A stretch of 64,000 nt of DNA from Bacteroidota bacterium (GTDB lineage: Bacteria; Bacteroidota; Bacteroidia; 2-12-FULL-35-15), in the NCBI GenBank assembly GCA_947449315.1, contig CANFRC010000008.1:1-64000 (forward strand), in the 5' to 3' direction. The notes beneath the pieces were generated by a model. It was not told where the DNA came from and searched no databases. It saw only the letters and a list, made by a program, of their open reading frames with translations. Below are positions 36,988 to 47,223 of this stretch, in pieces. The translations under genes and the position numbers were made by a program. The stretch's first letter is position 1, and every line of letters begins with the position of its first letter.

Positions 36988-38175
36988 ATGCGTAAAATCT
37001 CTGCTGATTATATTTTCACAATTTCTACCGACCCTATTAAAAATGGCGTAATTACCATTGATAAAGTGGGGACCATTCTAAATGTTGAACATCCTGATAT
37101 AAATAATTCGGAGATGGTTGAACATTTCGAAGGCGTGATCTGCCCTGGATTCATAAATTCACATTGTCATTTGGAATTGTCTCACCTTCAAAATGAAGTT
37201 TCTGAAAACACAGGAATGACTGGGTTTATAACAGAATTGATCGGCAAACGATTTAATTATCCAGAAGAAAAAATAGAGCAAGCAATTATCGCTGCTGAAA
37301 CTAAAATGATAAAAAATGGAATTGTTGCTGTGGGCGATATTTCCAATAACAACAGTACATTCAAACAAAAGTCGAAAGGTGAATTGTTGTATCACACTTT
37401 TATAGAGATCTTCAGTTTAGATCCTAATAAAGCTGAAGAGGTTTTTAACACAGGTAGAAAATTAAGCAATGAACTTTCAGATTTGAACCTTTCCAACTCC
37501 ATTGTCCCTCATGCTCCTTATACAATGTCAGAGAAATTACTGACTTTGATCAATGAATATGCTTCAATAAATAATAGCCTTCTTTCCATACACAACCAGG
37601 AAAGCGCAGGTGAAAGTGAATTATTTATCTCCCAATCTGGGAGTATGTTTGACACATTTAAATCAATGGGAATAAACACGGATCTGATGAGAAAAACCGG
37701 GCTTAATTCTTTGAAATCTACTTTGCCATTTTTAAAAGATGCAGAGAAACTTCAATTGGTCCATAACACCTACTCATCACTAGAAGATATTCGTTGGGCA
37801 ATCTCTAAAGACTCCGGACGAAAGACTTCAGATGTATACTGGTGTACTTGTCCCAATGCAAACATGTATATCGAAAATAAACTTCCCGATTATAATTTAT
37901 TTATACAAGAAAATGCCAAATTAACAATAGGAACCGATAGCCTAGCATCCAATTGGTCCTTATCGATTCTGGATGAGATCAAAACAATTACAAAACATTT
38001 TCCTGAGATCCCTTTGCAGACATTACTTACCTGGGCTACAAAAAACGGTGCAAATTTTTTGAAATTTGATCATTTAGGTGTCATTGAAAAAGGGAAAAAG
38101 CCAGGATTGAATCTCTTGACGAATTTAGAAAACTTAAAGATTTCTGATAAAACAGAAGTAATCAAAATAATTTAA
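36988..38175 (+). CDS. Amidohydrolase-superfamily metal-dependent deaminase-like enzyme
   Basis: A 395-residue TIM-barrel hydrolase of the TrzN/Mta-SAH deaminase/aminofutalosine-deaminase group. Metal ligands appear in PGFINSHCHLELSH (His59, His61), LVHNTY and IGTDSLASN; HNQESAGESE and VPHAPYTMS are substrate-side motifs. Candidate roles are deamination of aminofutalosine or of a thioadenosine, but the specificity is not readable here. It faces rlmN head-to-head across 84 bases and overlaps the convergent ispD by 4 bases. TAAATTCG near 36960 might be its -7 box. Confidence 0.8.
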   Translation: MRKISADYIFTISTDPIKNGVITIDKVGTILNVEHPDINNSEMVEHFEGVICPGFINSHCHLELSHLQNEVSENTGMTGFITELIGKRFNYPEEKIEQAIIAAETKMIKNGIVAVGDISNNNSTFKQKSKGELLYHTFIEIFSLDPNKAEEVFNTGRKLSNELSDLNLSNSIVPHAPYTMSEKLLTLINEYASINNSLLSIHNQESAGESELFISQSGSMFDTFKSMGINTDLMRKTGLNSLKSTLPFLKDAEKLQLVHNTYSSLEDIRWAISKDSGRKTSDVYWCTCPNANMYIENKLPDYNLFIQENAKLTIGTDSLASNWSLSILDEIKTITKHFPEIPLQTLLTWATKNGANFLKFDHLGVIEKGKKPGLNLLTNLENLKISDKTEVIKII

Positions 38176-38846
38176 ATAGAATTACTTTTCATAAGTGCCT
38201 CAGCAATGATAAGGTCTTGAGGAGTTGTGAGCTTAATGTTTTCGCGATTGCCTTCTATCAAATTTATTTTCTCTCCAAATGATTCCAACACACTTGCATC
38301 ATCCGTAAATTCAGGTTTGTAGGCCTTTAAGAATGCTTTTCTAATCAGATCAGAATGAAAACATTGGGGAGTTTGGATAATGGAATAATGTGTTCTGTCA
38401 ACAGCACAATTATCCACCCCCTTTAAAAAACGAATTGATTCATTTAATGGAATTGAAGGACAAGCGTTCCCTAATTTTTCAGCAGTGGTGTATGCATTTA
38501 GAATTGTTTCTCTGCTTACGAGTGGTCTTGCCGCATCGTGGATCCCAACAACACATGCATCCGGAACAAGCTCTAACCCTCTCTTTACAGAATGATAACG
38601 AGTTTCTCCGCCTTCAACAACGTTATGAGATGTAATGAAATTATGTTTTTCACAAATCTTTGACCACTCCTCGTGTAATGCCAAAGGCAATACAATTACA
38701 ATATTTATATCAGGGATCGCGGAAAGAAATTTTTCTGCCGTATGGATCAAAACAGGCTTGCCAAGCAATTCGATAAACTGCTTCGGAACAACATTATTCA
38801 TGCGTGTCCCTGTTCCTCCTGCTACTATGATAACGTATTTTTTCAA
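38172..38846 (-). CDS. ispD: 2-C-methyl-D-erythritol 4-phosphate cytidylyltransferase
   Basis: The third step of the MEP isoprenoid pathway. The CTP-binding start is IIVAGGTGTRMN with PKQF shortly after, and VGIHDAARPLVS and TDDASVLE follow. The 224 residues are normal length. The start is a TTG at 38846; no ATG precedes the conserved N-terminal motif in frame. A terminator lies upstream, between it and queA, so it probably relies on its own promoter or on read-through. Confidence 0.93.
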   Translation of the reverse strand: MKKYVIIVAGGTGTRMNNVVPKQFIELLGKPVLIHTAEKFLSAIPDINIVIVLPLALHEEWSKICEKHNFITSHNVVEGGETRYHSVKRGLELVPDACVVGIHDAARPLVSRETILNAYTTAEKLGNACPSIPLNESIRFLKGVDNCAVDRTHYSIIQTPQCFHSDLIRKAFLKAYKPEFTDDASVLESFGEKINLIEGNRENIKLTTPQDLIIAEALMKSNSI

Positions 38847-38864
38847 ATTGATTTTTAGAAGAAA

Positions 38865-38891
38865 AACCCCTCTCGAAATTGGAGAGGGGTT
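38865..38891 (-). terminator. Terminator between queA and ispD
   Basis: AACCCCTCTC (38865-38874) and GAGAGGGGTT (38882-38891) pair perfectly around a 7-base loop. A T-run follows on the reverse strand. It is 15 bases past the queA stop. Confidence 0.85.
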
Positions 38892-38906
38892 AAGTTATTT
38901 TTTTGA

Positions 38907-39956
38907 TTACAAGATTAACATGGCATCTCCATAGGTATAGAAATGATATTTTTCTTTGATCGCTTCTTTGTAAGCTTTCATCATTAGATCATACCCGCCA
39001 AAAGCGCAAACCATCATCAACAATGTCGATTCAGGAGTATGAAAATTTGTAATCATACAATTGGCAACACTAAAATCATAAGGAGGAAAAATAAATTTGT
39101 TTGTCCAGCCATCATAAGGTTTTACATATCCATCAGTGCTTACAGAGGTTTCTATGGCACGCATAGAAGTTGTTCCAACACAACAAACTTTCTTTTTTGC
39201 TTCGCGAGCTTTATTAATGATTTTGCAGTCTTTTTCGGATATAAAAGCCTGTTCCGAATCCATTTTATGTTTTGTTAAGTCTTCTACTTCAACTGTGCGG
39301 AATGTTCCTAAACCAACATGTAAAGTAACATTTGCAAAGTTCACCCCTTTTAATTCAAGTCGTTTTAATAATTCACGGCTAAAATGCAATCCTGCTGTAG
39401 GGGCTGCAACAGCACCTTCATTTTTAGCATAAACGGTTTGGTAACGCTCTTTATCATCTTCTGTTGGTGCGCGTTTTATGTATTTTGGAAGTGGTGTTTC
39501 TCCCATATCATTTAATGTTTTGCGGAATTCTTCATAAGAACCGTCAAACAAGAAACGTAAGGTACGTCCGCGAGACGTAGTATTATCAATTACTTCAGCA
39601 ACCAAAGTATCGTCGTCCCCAAAATATAATTTATTACCAATACGGATTTTACGAGCAGGATCCACCAGAACATCCCACAAGCGGCTTTCTGCATTCAGCT
39701 CACGCAGCAAGAACACTTCTATCTTTGCACCTGTCTTTTCTTTGTTCCCGTACATGCGGGCAGGAAATACTTTTGTATCATTCAAGATCATACAATCGCC
39801 ATCACCAAAATAGCTTAATACGTCTTTAAATGATTTATGTTCGATCTTCCCTGTTTTACGGGTAACAACCATTAATCTTGCTTCATCACGCGTTTTTGCA
39901 GGTGTTTCAGCAATCAACTCTTTTGGTAAATTGAATTTGAATTGTGATAATTTCAT
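38907..39956 (-). CDS. queA: S-adenosylmethionine:tRNA ribosyltransferase-isomerase
   Basis: Forms epoxyqueuosine on tRNA wobble guanines. The 349-residue protein has the family segments [21 protein letters not shown] at its start (first 20 or so residues), [22 protein letters not shown] and [20 protein letters not shown], and [13 protein letters not shown] near the end. It has a well-formed promoter 116 bases upstream and a structured leader. A terminator closes the gene, so it is likely monocistronic. Confidence 0.95.
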   Translation of the reverse strand: MKLSQFKFNLPKELIAETPAKTRDEARLMVVTRKTGKIEHKSFKDVLSYFGDGDCMILNDTKVFPARMYGNKEKTGAKIEVFLLRELNAESRLWDVLVDPARKIRIGNKLYFGDDDTLVAEVIDNTTSRGRTLRFLFDGSYEEFRKTLNDMGETPLPKYIKRAPTEDDKERYQTVYAKNEGAVAAPTAGLHFSRELLKRLELKGVNFANVTLHVGLGTFRTVEVEDLTKHKMDSEQAFISEKDCKIINKAREAKKKVCCVGTTSMRAIETSVSTDGYVKPYDGWTNKFIFPPYDFSVANCMITNFHTPESTLLMMVCAFGGYDLMMKAYKEAIKEKYHFYTYGDAMLIL

Positions 39957-39985
39957 AAAATTGATTTTGGAGTAAGTAGGTCTGA

Positions 39986-40036
39986 AATTGCAAAGCAGAA
40001 CGCTTGAAGCAATTACATAAATCTTACGGGATTTAT
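39986..40036 (-). promoter_or_regulatory. Two-hairpin structured leader of queA
   Basis: The queA transcript leader can form two hairpins. ATAAATC/GATTTAT (40017-40023 with 40030-40036) has a 6-base loop. AATTGC/GCAATT (39986-39991 with 40009-40014) encloses an inner AAGC/GCTT helix (39993-39996 with 40002-40005). I see no match to known preQ1 riboswitch classes. The function is unknown. Confidence 0.4.
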
Positions 40037-40071
40037 TTAAGTGTTTAAATTAAAATTTAATAACAAGGGCT

Positions 40072-40102
40072 CAAAAGTAAGCTTTCAGGGAGGCGATGTC
40101 AA
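40072..40102 (-). promoter_or_regulatory. Promoter of queA
   Basis: On the reverse strand TTG (40100-40102), a 20-base spacer and TACTTTTG (40072-40079) match the Bacteroidota consensus. The predicted start lies near 40065, giving a leader of about 110 bases. Confidence 0.65.
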
Positions 40103-40223
40103 CTAAAATCGTATTTATTTTTCTTCGCATCAATGTTTTTAGTACTTCTAGAGACTACTATGCAGGTGTAGATGACTTGAAATAATCGGGGCTCCTATTT
40201 CTGAAAACTTATAGAATGTAGGA

Positions 40224-40943
40224 TTAAATGTTGGACGTTATTTCCGCTTTTAATCCTGCTTCAAACTCTTCAATATCCATCGCATCGCTTAATTTATATT
40301 CTCCTATCCTAGTTCTGCAAAGTGCAGTAAGGTGAGCACCACTTAGCAGTGCTTCGCCAAAATCTCTGGCAAGTGATCTAATATAGGTTCCTTTGCTGCA
40401 TATAACTCTAAAATCTACTTCTGGTAGAGCTATACGGGTAATCTCAAAAACAGAAATCGTAATTTCTTTGGATTTTATTTCAGCGGTTTCTCCTGCTCTT
40501 GCAATATCATAGGCACGTTTTCCATTGATCTTGATTGCTGAAAATAAAGGAGGGGTTTGTTGAATGGTGCCGGTGAATTGTTTTGTCGTTTCTTCTATCA
40601 ATTCATCTGTAATGTGTTCAGTAGGATAATGCTTATCAATAGGCTTTTCCATATCATAACAAGGGGTTGTTGCGCCAATATAAAAAGTCCCTGTATATTC
40701 TTTTTCCTGTGCCTGATAGCTCTCAATGTTTTTTGTTTGTTTCCCAGTACACACTATCAACAAGCCAGTTGCCAGGGGATCCAAAGTGCCTGCATGTCCG
40801 ATCTTTGGTTGAATTTTTTTTCCATCCAGTAACAATGAAGGATGATTTTTGATCAGCCATTTCATTTTATTGACTACTTGAAAAGATGTCCAGGTAAGGG
40901 GTTTATTCATGAGAAGGACTTCTCCTGTTCTGAAATCTTTCAT
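40224..40943 (-). CDS. truB: tRNA pseudouridine(55) synthase
   Basis: Makes pseudouridine 55 in the T-loop of tRNAs. The 239-residue protein has the catalytic motif [13 protein letters not shown] (Asp55), [20 protein letters not shown], and [15 protein letters not shown]. The C-terminal PUA domain is short or absent, as in other Bacteroidota TruB. It starts 9 bases after the uppP stop and belongs to the ftsX-DUF3098-uppP-truB series. Confidence 0.94.
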   Translation of the reverse strand: MKDFRTGEVLLMNKPLTWTSFQVVNKMKWLIKNHPSLLLDGKKIQPKIGHAGTLDPLATGLLIVCTGKQTKNIESYQAQEKEYTGTFYIGATTPCYDMEKPIDKHYPTEHITDELIEETTKQFTGTIQQTPPLFSAIKINGKRAYDIARAGETAEIKSKEITISVFEITRIALPEVDFRVICSKGTYIRSLARDFGEALLSGAHLTALCRTRIGEYKLSDAMDIEEFEAGLKAEITSNI

Positions 40944-40952
40944 TTATAATAG

Positions 40953-41759
40953 TTATTCGGTGATGTGCGTACCGAAGTAAATCGAAAAAATAAGAAAGGA
41001 AGTTCCCAAAATTATCCGGTACCATCCGAACAGACGGAAGCCATGCTTTTGAACATATCCTATGAAAAATTTGACGGCTAATAATGCAACAATAAAAGAT
41101 ATTATAGCGCCAATCGATAATACAGACATATTGTTTACTTCCAACACCTCCGGATGATCTTTGTATACATCCCAAAAGCTTTTCACAGAGGCAGCAAACA
41201 TAGTTGGTACTGCAAGAAAAAATGAAAATTCTGCCGCCAGATTTCGGGTTAACTTCTGACTCATTCCTCCAATGATTGTTGCAGCGCTTCGGCTTAATCC
41301 TGGTAGCAAAATGGATAATGTTTGAAACCCACCAATCATAAAGGCTTTTAGATAGGTTATTTGTTCTTCCTTTTCAATGGTATTGGATGTAAAAAGCTTA
41401 TCCATAAATAATAATAAGATTCCACCACCGATCATCACACAAGAAATAAATGTAAGATTACTTAATGCAACATCTATATGTTTTTTTAGTAATGCACCCA
41501 CTACCAATGCAGGAATCACTGCTACAACAAGTTTTATATATAAACTGATATTCTTAAAATCAATAAATCGTTTCCAATAAATAACTACAATAGATAAGAT
41601 TGCTGCAAGCTGAATCACTACTTCAAAAAGATCAACAAAGGGTGTTTCAGCAACATGAATCAATGGGTTTGCCATCTTCATATGTGCGGTACTGGAAATA
41701 GGCAAAAACTCAGTAATGCCTTCAATAATAGCGATGATGATTGCTTGGATGTAGCTCAT
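40953..41759 (-). CDS. uppP: Undecaprenyl-diphosphatase
   Basis: A BacA-type inner-membrane phosphatase recycling the lipid carrier of cell-wall synthesis. The 268-residue protein has about seven to eight membrane segments. Active-site motifs are GITEFLPISSTAHM near the N-terminus and GLSRSAATIIGG in the middle. UppS at 61 kb makes the substrate of this step, so both ends of the carrier cycle are in the window. Confidence 0.95.
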   Translation of the reverse strand: MSYIQAIIIAIIEGITEFLPISSTAHMKMANPLIHVAETPFVDLFEVVIQLAAILSIVVIYWKRFIDFKNISLYIKLVVAVIPALVVGALLKKHIDVALSNLTFISCVMIGGGILLLFMDKLFTSNTIEKEEQITYLKAFMIGGFQTLSILLPGLSRSAATIIGGMSQKLTRNLAAEFSFFLAVPTMFAASVKSFWDVYKDHPEVLEVNNMSVLSIGAIISFIVALLAVKFFIGYVQKHGFRLFGWYRIILGTSFLIFSIYFGTHITE

Positions 41760-41810
41760 ATAATTGGGGGTTCGAGAAGTAGTATTTCGGAAGCCTTTCG
41801 GATTTGCTAA

Positions 41811-42053
41811 TTACGCTCTCGATTTTTTCATGATGCCATACAACACCACAACAAAGCCTGCTAATATTACAATCGGAGAAAGTGTGATCCTTCTGAAGCT
41901 AAAAAGTTCTTCCGCATGAAACTGATTGGGATCATCTGAACCTCCACCTACCATCAACATATAGCCAATAGCAACAATAACAACTCCGATAATTAATATA
42001 CGGTAGTTTTCTTTTCCAAAAGCAAAACCCGGTTTTTTAGTTTCTTTACTCAT
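41811..42053 (-). CDS. DUF3098 small membrane protein
   Basis: An 80-residue protein with two membrane segments (about 18-36 and 58-75) separated by a loop rich in acidic residues (GGSDDPNQFHAEELFSFRR). It belongs to the Bacteroidota family DUF3098, usually found between ftsX and uppP, as it is here. The function is unknown; the context suggests cell division or envelope synthesis. Confidence 0.85.
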   Translation of the reverse strand: MSKETKKPGFAFGKENYRILIIGVVIVAIGYMLMVGGGSDDPNQFHAEELFSFRRITLSPIVILAGFVVVLYGIMKKSRA

Positions 42054-42192
42054 TACTGAATCAAATTTTAGTGGAACAAATGTAATATAATTTGGATAAA
42101 ATAAGTGTTAAAAAAGGTGAACACTTTTGTTCATTGTCTTTTCGAGCGCAACCGAAGGATGTGTCCTCTGAAGCGGGGTCGAGGGACGAAAA

Positions 42193-43095
42193 CTAATAAT
42201 GCAATTCATCCGATTTTAAACGCAAATACTTACGAACCGCTAAAGATGTACTTATCCAAGAGATGATGATACCTAACAAAATGACCAATCCGAACAAGGA
42301 GGCTAACATATTAAGGTCTTGTAATTCGGCTAATTCAGGTAACTGTTTTTGAATAAAGTATAGGAATCCGATTAATAACATTATGGCAATAATTGCCCCG
42401 TAAATTCCGTGTTTAATACCTTTTAGCACAAATGGGCGCCTGATGAATCCTTGCGAAGCACCAACCAGCTGCATCGTTTTAATAATAAATCTTTTACTGT
42501 AAATCGACAATCGAATCGTATTGTTGATCAATGCTAATGCAATGATCATCAACAAACTGCTAATCATTAAAACACCTATGCTGATGGTCTTTACATTTTC
42601 ATTGATGGTATTTATCAACGATTTTTGATAGATGACTTCTTTCACCAACTTGGTGTCTAGCAATTCTTTTTCGATCCAGGTCAAGCTGTCACTATTTGCA
42701 TATCCAGCCTTTAAACGTACACTGATGGATGCTGACAAAGGATTAAAACCAAGGAAATCAATAAAATCTTCGCCCAAATCCTGCTGCAATTTTTTGGCAG
42801 CCTCTTCTTTTGAAACCAATTGAGTTGATTTCACATAATCGGAAGCATCCAATGTTTTGATCAAATTTTGAACATCTCCCTCTTTGGCATTATCACTCAA
42901 CACCACCTGTATACCAATATTCTCTTTAAAATTGTCGGAAAGTTTACGGGTATTCAAAATAATGATCCCGAGTAAACCTAACATGAACAACACCAGTGAA
43001 AGGCTCACTACAGTTGTGATTGACGACCCTGCTAACTTACGTTTTGAATATTTATCAGACACTTTATATTTTCTTGGTTGGCTAAAATTAATCAT
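42193..43095 (-). CDS. ftsX: Cell division protein FtsX, permease subunit
   Basis: The membrane partner of FtsE, coordinating septal peptidoglycan hydrolysis with division. I use the ATG at 43095, giving 300 residues that start with a basic segment ending KYSKRKLAGSS, then the first membrane helix (VVSLSLVLFMLGLLGIIIL). An extracellular domain follows with IQVVLSDNAKEGDVQNL and FLGFNPLSASISVRL, then three C-terminal helices. Longer reading to 43188 adds an unconserved segment. FtsE is not adjacent. It is divergent from leuS. Confidence 0.92.
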   Translation of the reverse strand: MINFSQPRKYKVSDKYSKRKLAGSSITTVVSLSLVLFMLGLLGIIILNTRKLSDNFKENIGIQVVLSDNAKEGDVQNLIKTLDASDYVKSTQLVSKEEAAKKLQQDLGEDFIDFLGFNPLSASISVRLKAGYANSDSLTWIEKELLDTKLVKEVIYQKSLINTINENVKTISIGVLMISSLLMIIALALINNTIRLSIYSKRFIIKTMQLVGASQGFIRRPFVLKGIKHGIYGAIIAIMLLIGFLYFIQKQLPELAELQDLNMLASLFGLVILLGIIISWISTSLAVRKYLRLKSDELHY

Positions 43096-43364
43096 TAAAC
43101 TAGCATTGCTTTTAATTAATTCGAATTGAAATAAACAATCCATCGTTAATAACATTAAAATTACCCTCAGGGAAAGTTTCCAAATCAAACATAAACAAAT
43201 AGGAACAGCGATTTTTTATGATTAATTAAGATGGGAAATTAGAAGAGGGCTTATTAGGACTATCTATTTTATCTCCGAAATTCATAAAAATCATAAAAGA
43301 TACACGTTTCCATCCAACACAGATTTCGTATATTCGCGATTCGAAAAAAAGAACAAGAATCAAG

Positions 43365-46067
43365 ATGGAATACAATTTCAGAGAAGTAGAAAAATACTGG
43401 CAAGCATACTGGGCGAAAAATAAAACGTTTCGTGCGGAAGATAATTCAACCAAACCAAAGTACTATGTATTGGATATGTTCCCGTATCCTAGTGGAGCTG
43501 GGTTGCATGTTGGGCATCCGTTGGGCTATATCGCCTCTGATATTTTTGCTCGTTACAAACGCCTGAAAGGATTCAATGTATTGCATCCTATGGGGTATGA
43601 TTCATTTGGTTTGCCTGCTGAACAATATGCCATTCAAACAGGACAGCACCCAGAAATTACTACCAAAACAAATATTGCTCGCTACCGCGAACAGCTTGAT
43701 AAAATAGGATTCTCATTTGATTGGGATAGAGAAGTGCGAACTTCGAACCCTGACTATTACAAATGGACACAATGGATCTTTATTCAACTTTTTAATTCTT
43801 GGTACAACCCTGAAACAAATAAAGCAGAAAATATTTCTACCCTCATTCCTAAGCTTAAAGGCTTTGATGCACTTACTGAAAAAGAACAATCAGATCTTTT
43901 GTTAGAACATCGCTTAGCGTATTTAAGTGATACAATGGTAAATTGGTGTCCGCAATTAGGAACTGTGCTTGCCAATGAAGAAGTGAAAGACGGCGTTTCG
44001 GAGCGTGGAGGATATCCCGTAGAACGAAAATTAATGAAACAGTGGAGCTTGCGTATCACAGCTTACGCGGATAGATTATTGACTGATCTCGAAGGTCTCG
44101 ACTGGACAGAATCCATCAAAGAAGCGCAACGCAACTGGATCGGGAAAAGTGAAGGAACAAGTTTATCATTCAGAGTAGAAAATTCTGATGACCATATTGA
44201 GGTGTTTACTACACGTCCAGATACTATCTTCGGAGTTTCTTTTGTAACGCTTGCTCCAGAGCATGAACTCGTATCAAAATTAACTTCACCTCAGCAAAAA
44301 AATGCTGTGGAAGAATACATCACGTTTGCAAAAAACAGAAGTGAACGTGAACGGATGGCCGATGTAAAAAAAATCACAGGCGTTTTTACTGGTGGATACG
44401 TTTTACATCCGTTCACCGGAAAACAAATTCCAATTTGGTTGGGTGATTACGTATTGGCAGGTTATGGAACTGGCGCTGTAATGGCTGTTCCTGGACACGA
44501 TTCACGTGATTATGCTTTCGCAAAACATTTTGATCTGCCAATTATTGAAGTCGTTGCTGGTGGCGATCTTTCAAAAGAATCGTACGATGCCAAAGAAGGA
44601 AAATTAATTAATTCCGATTTCTTAAATGGAATGGAAGTAAAAGCAGCGGTTAAGAAAGCGATTGCTGCGATAGAAGAAAAAGGTTTAGGAAAAGGAAAAA
44701 CAAATTTCCGTCTGCGTGATGCAATTTTCGGTCGTCAACGTTATTGGGGAGAACCAATTCCAGTTTATTATGAAAATGGCATTCCAAAAGTATTGGATGA
44801 AAAAGAATTGCCATTGGTGCTTCCAGAAGTAGATAAATATTTACCGACAGAAACAGGCGAACCGCCATTGGCGCGCGCTTCATCATCATGGAGAAAAGAC
44901 GGCAAATTTGAATATGAATATTCTACCATGCCTGGATGGGCTGGAAGCTCTTGGTATTTCCTGCGTTACATAGATGCGCATAACGAAAAAGAATTCGTTT
45001 CAAAACAAGCTGTCAACTATTGGCAGAATGTGGATCTTTACATTGGTGGCGCTGAACATGCAACCGGACACTTATTGTATATTCGTTTCTGGACAAAATT
45101 CCTGAATGACCTAGGGTTGATTCCTGTTACGGAGCCCGCTAAGAAATTGATCAATCAAGGAATGATACAGGGGGTGAGTAGCTTTGTTTATCGAGTTGGA
45201 ACTTCCAATAAATACGTTTCTTACGGATTAAAAAAAGATTACGAAACAACACCAATTCATGTAGATGTAAATATTGTAAACAATAATGTTTTAGATATTG
45301 AAGCTTTCAAAACATGGAGAGAAGAAAATAAAAATGCAGCGTTTATTTTAGAAGACGGAAAATATATCTGCGGAAGCGAAGTCGAAAAAATGTCCAAATC
45401 AAAATGGAATGTTGTTTCTCCAGACTTAATTGTAGAACAACAAGGAGCCGATTGTCTTCGCCTGTATGAAATGTTTTTGGGTCCCTTGGAACAAAGCAAA
45501 CCATGGAGTACGAGTGGGATTTCTGGTGTAAGTAACTTCATCCGCAAGCTTTGGCGATTGTATCACAATGGCGATGCATTTGCTGTAACAAATGATGCTC
45601 CTACACAAGCTGAACTAAAAGTACTACACAAAACCATCAAAAAGATTGCTTATGATATTGAGAATTTTTCTTTCAATACATCTGTAAGTAATTTTATGAT
45701 TTGTGTAAACGAGCTCACAGATTTAAAATGCAACAAGCGTGAAATTTTGGAACCTCTTGCCATTATTATTGCGCCCTATGCTCCGCACATTGTAGAAGAA
45801 TTGTGGCATAAATTAGGTCATACAGCATCTATCACCTACGCTACTTTCCCTGAATGCAATGAAACGTATCTAGTAGAAACCGCGTTCAGTTATCCTGTTT
45901 CCTTCAATGGAAAAACCCGTTTTTTCCAGGAGTATGATCTTTCGTTATCAAAAGAGGCGATTGAAAAAGAAGTTCTTTCTCTTGAACAAACCCAAAAATA
46001 CTTAGAGGGTAAAACACCAAAGAAGATAATTGTGGTTCACAACAAGATCGTAAATATTGTTGTTTAA
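43365..46067 (+). CDS. leuS: Leucyl-tRNA synthetase
   Basis: Charges tRNA-Leu. The 900-residue class I enzyme has the HIGH-type motif HVGH (48-51) and the KMSKS motif at 675-679. The editing (CP1) domain lies between, with the conserved TTRPDTIFG and [12 protein letters not shown]. An extra stretch just before KMSKS (about 600-670, with [14 protein letters not shown] and [12 protein letters not shown]) lengthens the protein beyond the E. coli enzyme. I recall a similar insert in other Bacteroidota enzymes. TATATTCG at about 43330 may be its -7 box. Confidence 0.96.
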   Translation: MEYNFREVEKYWQAYWAKNKTFRAEDNSTKPKYYVLDMFPYPSGAGLHVGHPLGYIASDIFARYKRLKGFNVLHPMGYDSFGLPAEQYAIQTGQHPEITTKTNIARYREQLDKIGFSFDWDREVRTSNPDYYKWTQWIFIQLFNSWYNPETNKAENISTLIPKLKGFDALTEKEQSDLLLEHRLAYLSDTMVNWCPQLGTVLANEEVKDGVSERGGYPVERKLMKQWSLRITAYADRLLTDLEGLDWTESIKEAQRNWIGKSEGTSLSFRVENSDDHIEVFTTRPDTIFGVSFVTLAPEHELVSKLTSPQQKNAVEEYITFAKNRSERERMADVKKITGVFTGGYVLHPFTGKQIPIWLGDYVLAGYGTGAVMAVPGHDSRDYAFAKHFDLPIIEVVAGGDLSKESYDAKEGKLINSDFLNGMEVKAAVKKAIAAIEEKGLGKGKTNFRLRDAIFGRQRYWGEPIPVYYENGIPKVLDEKELPLVLPEVDKYLPTETGEPPLARASSSWRKDGKFEYEYSTMPGWAGSSWYFLRYIDAHNEKEFVSKQAVNYWQNVDLYIGGAEHATGHLLYIRFWTKFLNDLGLIPVTEPAKKLINQGMIQGVSSFVYRVGTSNKYVSYGLKKDYETTPIHVDVNIVNNNVLDIEAFKTWREENKNAAFILEDGKYICGSEVEKMSKSKWNVVSPDLIVEQQGADCLRLYEMFLGPLEQSKPWSTSGISGVSNFIRKLWRLYHNGDAFAVTNDAPTQAELKVLHKTIKKIAYDIENFSFNTSVSNFMICVNELTDLKCNKREILEPLAIIIAPYAPHIVEELWHKLGHTASITYATFPECNETYLVETAFSYPVSFNGKTRFFQEYDLSLSKEAIEKEVLSLEQTQKYLEGKTPKKIIVVHNKIVNIVV

Positions 46068-46074
46068 CTCGAAA

Positions 46075-46106
46075 TTTGCTCCGTTTTTAATCAAAAACGG
46101 AGCAAA
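46075..46106 (+). repeat. Perfect inverted repeat downstream of leuS
   Basis: The arms 46075-46088 and 46093-46106 are 14-base exact inverted repeats with a 4-base loop (AATC). The leuS stop is 8 bases before. The T-run lies within the left arm rather than after the stem, so it is not a textbook terminator on the + strand; it may stabilise the leuS mRNA 3' end. Confidence 0.6.
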
Positions 46107-46221
46107 AGCTGTCATTTTTCAATCATTTTACTCAAAAGTAGAACTTTAAATGGTGTTCCATTTATTCCATTTCTCACAACATTTTCATAACTATTTTCGT
46201 TACACAATATAAATAACGGTT

Positions 46222-46236
46222 TGGCACAGCGTTTGA
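46222..46236 (+). promoter_or_regulatory. Sigma-54-like promoter element before the DUF3108 gene
   Basis: TTGGCACAGCGTTTGA has the full -24 core TGGCAC and a -12 like TTGA at the right spacing; the usual -12 GC is GA here. It ends 28 bases before the start codon. A weak sigma-A alternative, TATTTTCG, lies about 30 bases upstream. Confidence 0.4.
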
Positions 46237-46264
46237 AATACCCCGAACAACAAACTCTCAAATT

Positions 46265-47092
46265 ATGAAAAAGTTCGTTTTAGTAAGTACAGTCGCTACA
46301 GCAACAGCAATAGCTTGTATGTCGTTCCAAAAAGAAAAAGAATTACCACAAATAACCAATGAAGGTCCTGTAAGAGAACTTCCAATGGTAAGCAATGAAG
46401 CCTTTAAACGCGGAGAAATGTTGACTTTCCGAATGCATTATGGGATCATAGAAGCAGGGGTTGCCACATTAGGAATTACCGATGAGGCAAAAGAAATAGC
46501 AGGGAGAAAAACATTCCATGTTATTGGTTTAGGAGAATCGAAAGGCGCTTTCGATTTTTTCTATAAAGTCCGCGACCGTTATGAAACTTATATTGATGAA
46601 AAATCAATTGTTCCTTGGATCTTTTTAAGACATGTGAACGAAGGAGGTTACAAGATCGAGCAGAGTTATGTGTTCAATCACTTCAATGAAAAAGTAAGTG
46701 TAGGAGACGGTCAGACATATGCTATTGAACCGAATATGCAGGACATGCTTTCCGCATTTTATGCAGCCCGCAACTTAGATCTTTCTGCGGCGAAACCCGG
46801 CGAAACATATGCTATCAAATGTTTTATGGATAAAGAAGTTTGGCCTTTAAAAGTTAAATTCATTGGTCGCGAAACCATTACAACGGATCTTGGAACATTC
46901 AAATGCTTAAAATACCGTCCAGTGATGCAAAAGGGACGCGTCTTCAAACATGAAGAAGACGTAAATATCTGGATCACTGACGACAAAAACCATATACCTA
47001 TATTAGGACAAGCAGATGTCTTGGTTGGTTCTATCAAAGCAGAATTAATGAAGTATTCAGGATTAGCAAATCCAGTTGCTGTAGTAAAATAA
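46265..47092 (+). CDS. DUF3108 exported protein
   Basis: A 275-residue protein with an N-terminal export signal; Ala-Ile-Ala-Cys at 15-18 could be a lipobox. The mature part carries the DUF3108 features: LTFRMHYGIIEAGVATL near residue 55, FYKVRDRYETYID, and the late VNIWITDDKNHIPI. The family has a lipocalin-like beta-barrel architecture and no firm function. It is monocistronic, flanked by a hairpin upstream and a terminator downstream. Confidence 0.85.
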   Translation: MKKFVLVSTVATATAIACMSFQKEKELPQITNEGPVRELPMVSNEAFKRGEMLTFRMHYGIIEAGVATLGITDEAKEIAGRKTFHVIGLGESKGAFDFFYKVRDRYETYIDEKSIVPWIFLRHVNEGGYKIEQSYVFNHFNEKVSVGDGQTYAIEPNMQDMLSAFYAARNLDLSAAKPGETYAIKCFMDKEVWPLKVKFIGRETITTDLGTFKCLKYRPVMQKGRVFKHEEDVNIWITDDKNHIPILGQADVLVGSIKAELMKYSGLANPVAVVK

Positions 47093-47111
47093 ACAACATC
47101 CCCATATGCAT

Positions 47112-47143
47112 AAAAGCGCCATTCCGAAAAGAGTGGCGCTTTT
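47112..47143 (+). terminator. Terminator of the DUF3108 gene
   Basis: AAAAGCGCCA (47112-47121) and TGGCGCTTTT (47134-47143) form a perfect 10-base stem ending in a T-run. It begins 19 bases after the stop. Confidence 0.85.
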
Positions 47144-47223
47144 GTATATCTAATGAGAATCATTTTTTATAATTAGTTGATTTAACTATCTTGCAGCACT
47201 ATTCTTCGAATAAAAAAAATATT

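Noticed and set aside
39986-40036. preQ1 riboswitch upstream of queA
   Set aside because: The leader hairpins do not show the short H-type pseudoknot pattern with the conserved C-rich and A-rich parts that I know for preQ1 classes.
46075-46106. Standard intrinsic terminator for leuS
   Set aside because: The perfect stem lacks a T-run directly after its right arm on the + strand, so I list it as an inverted repeat of uncertain role.
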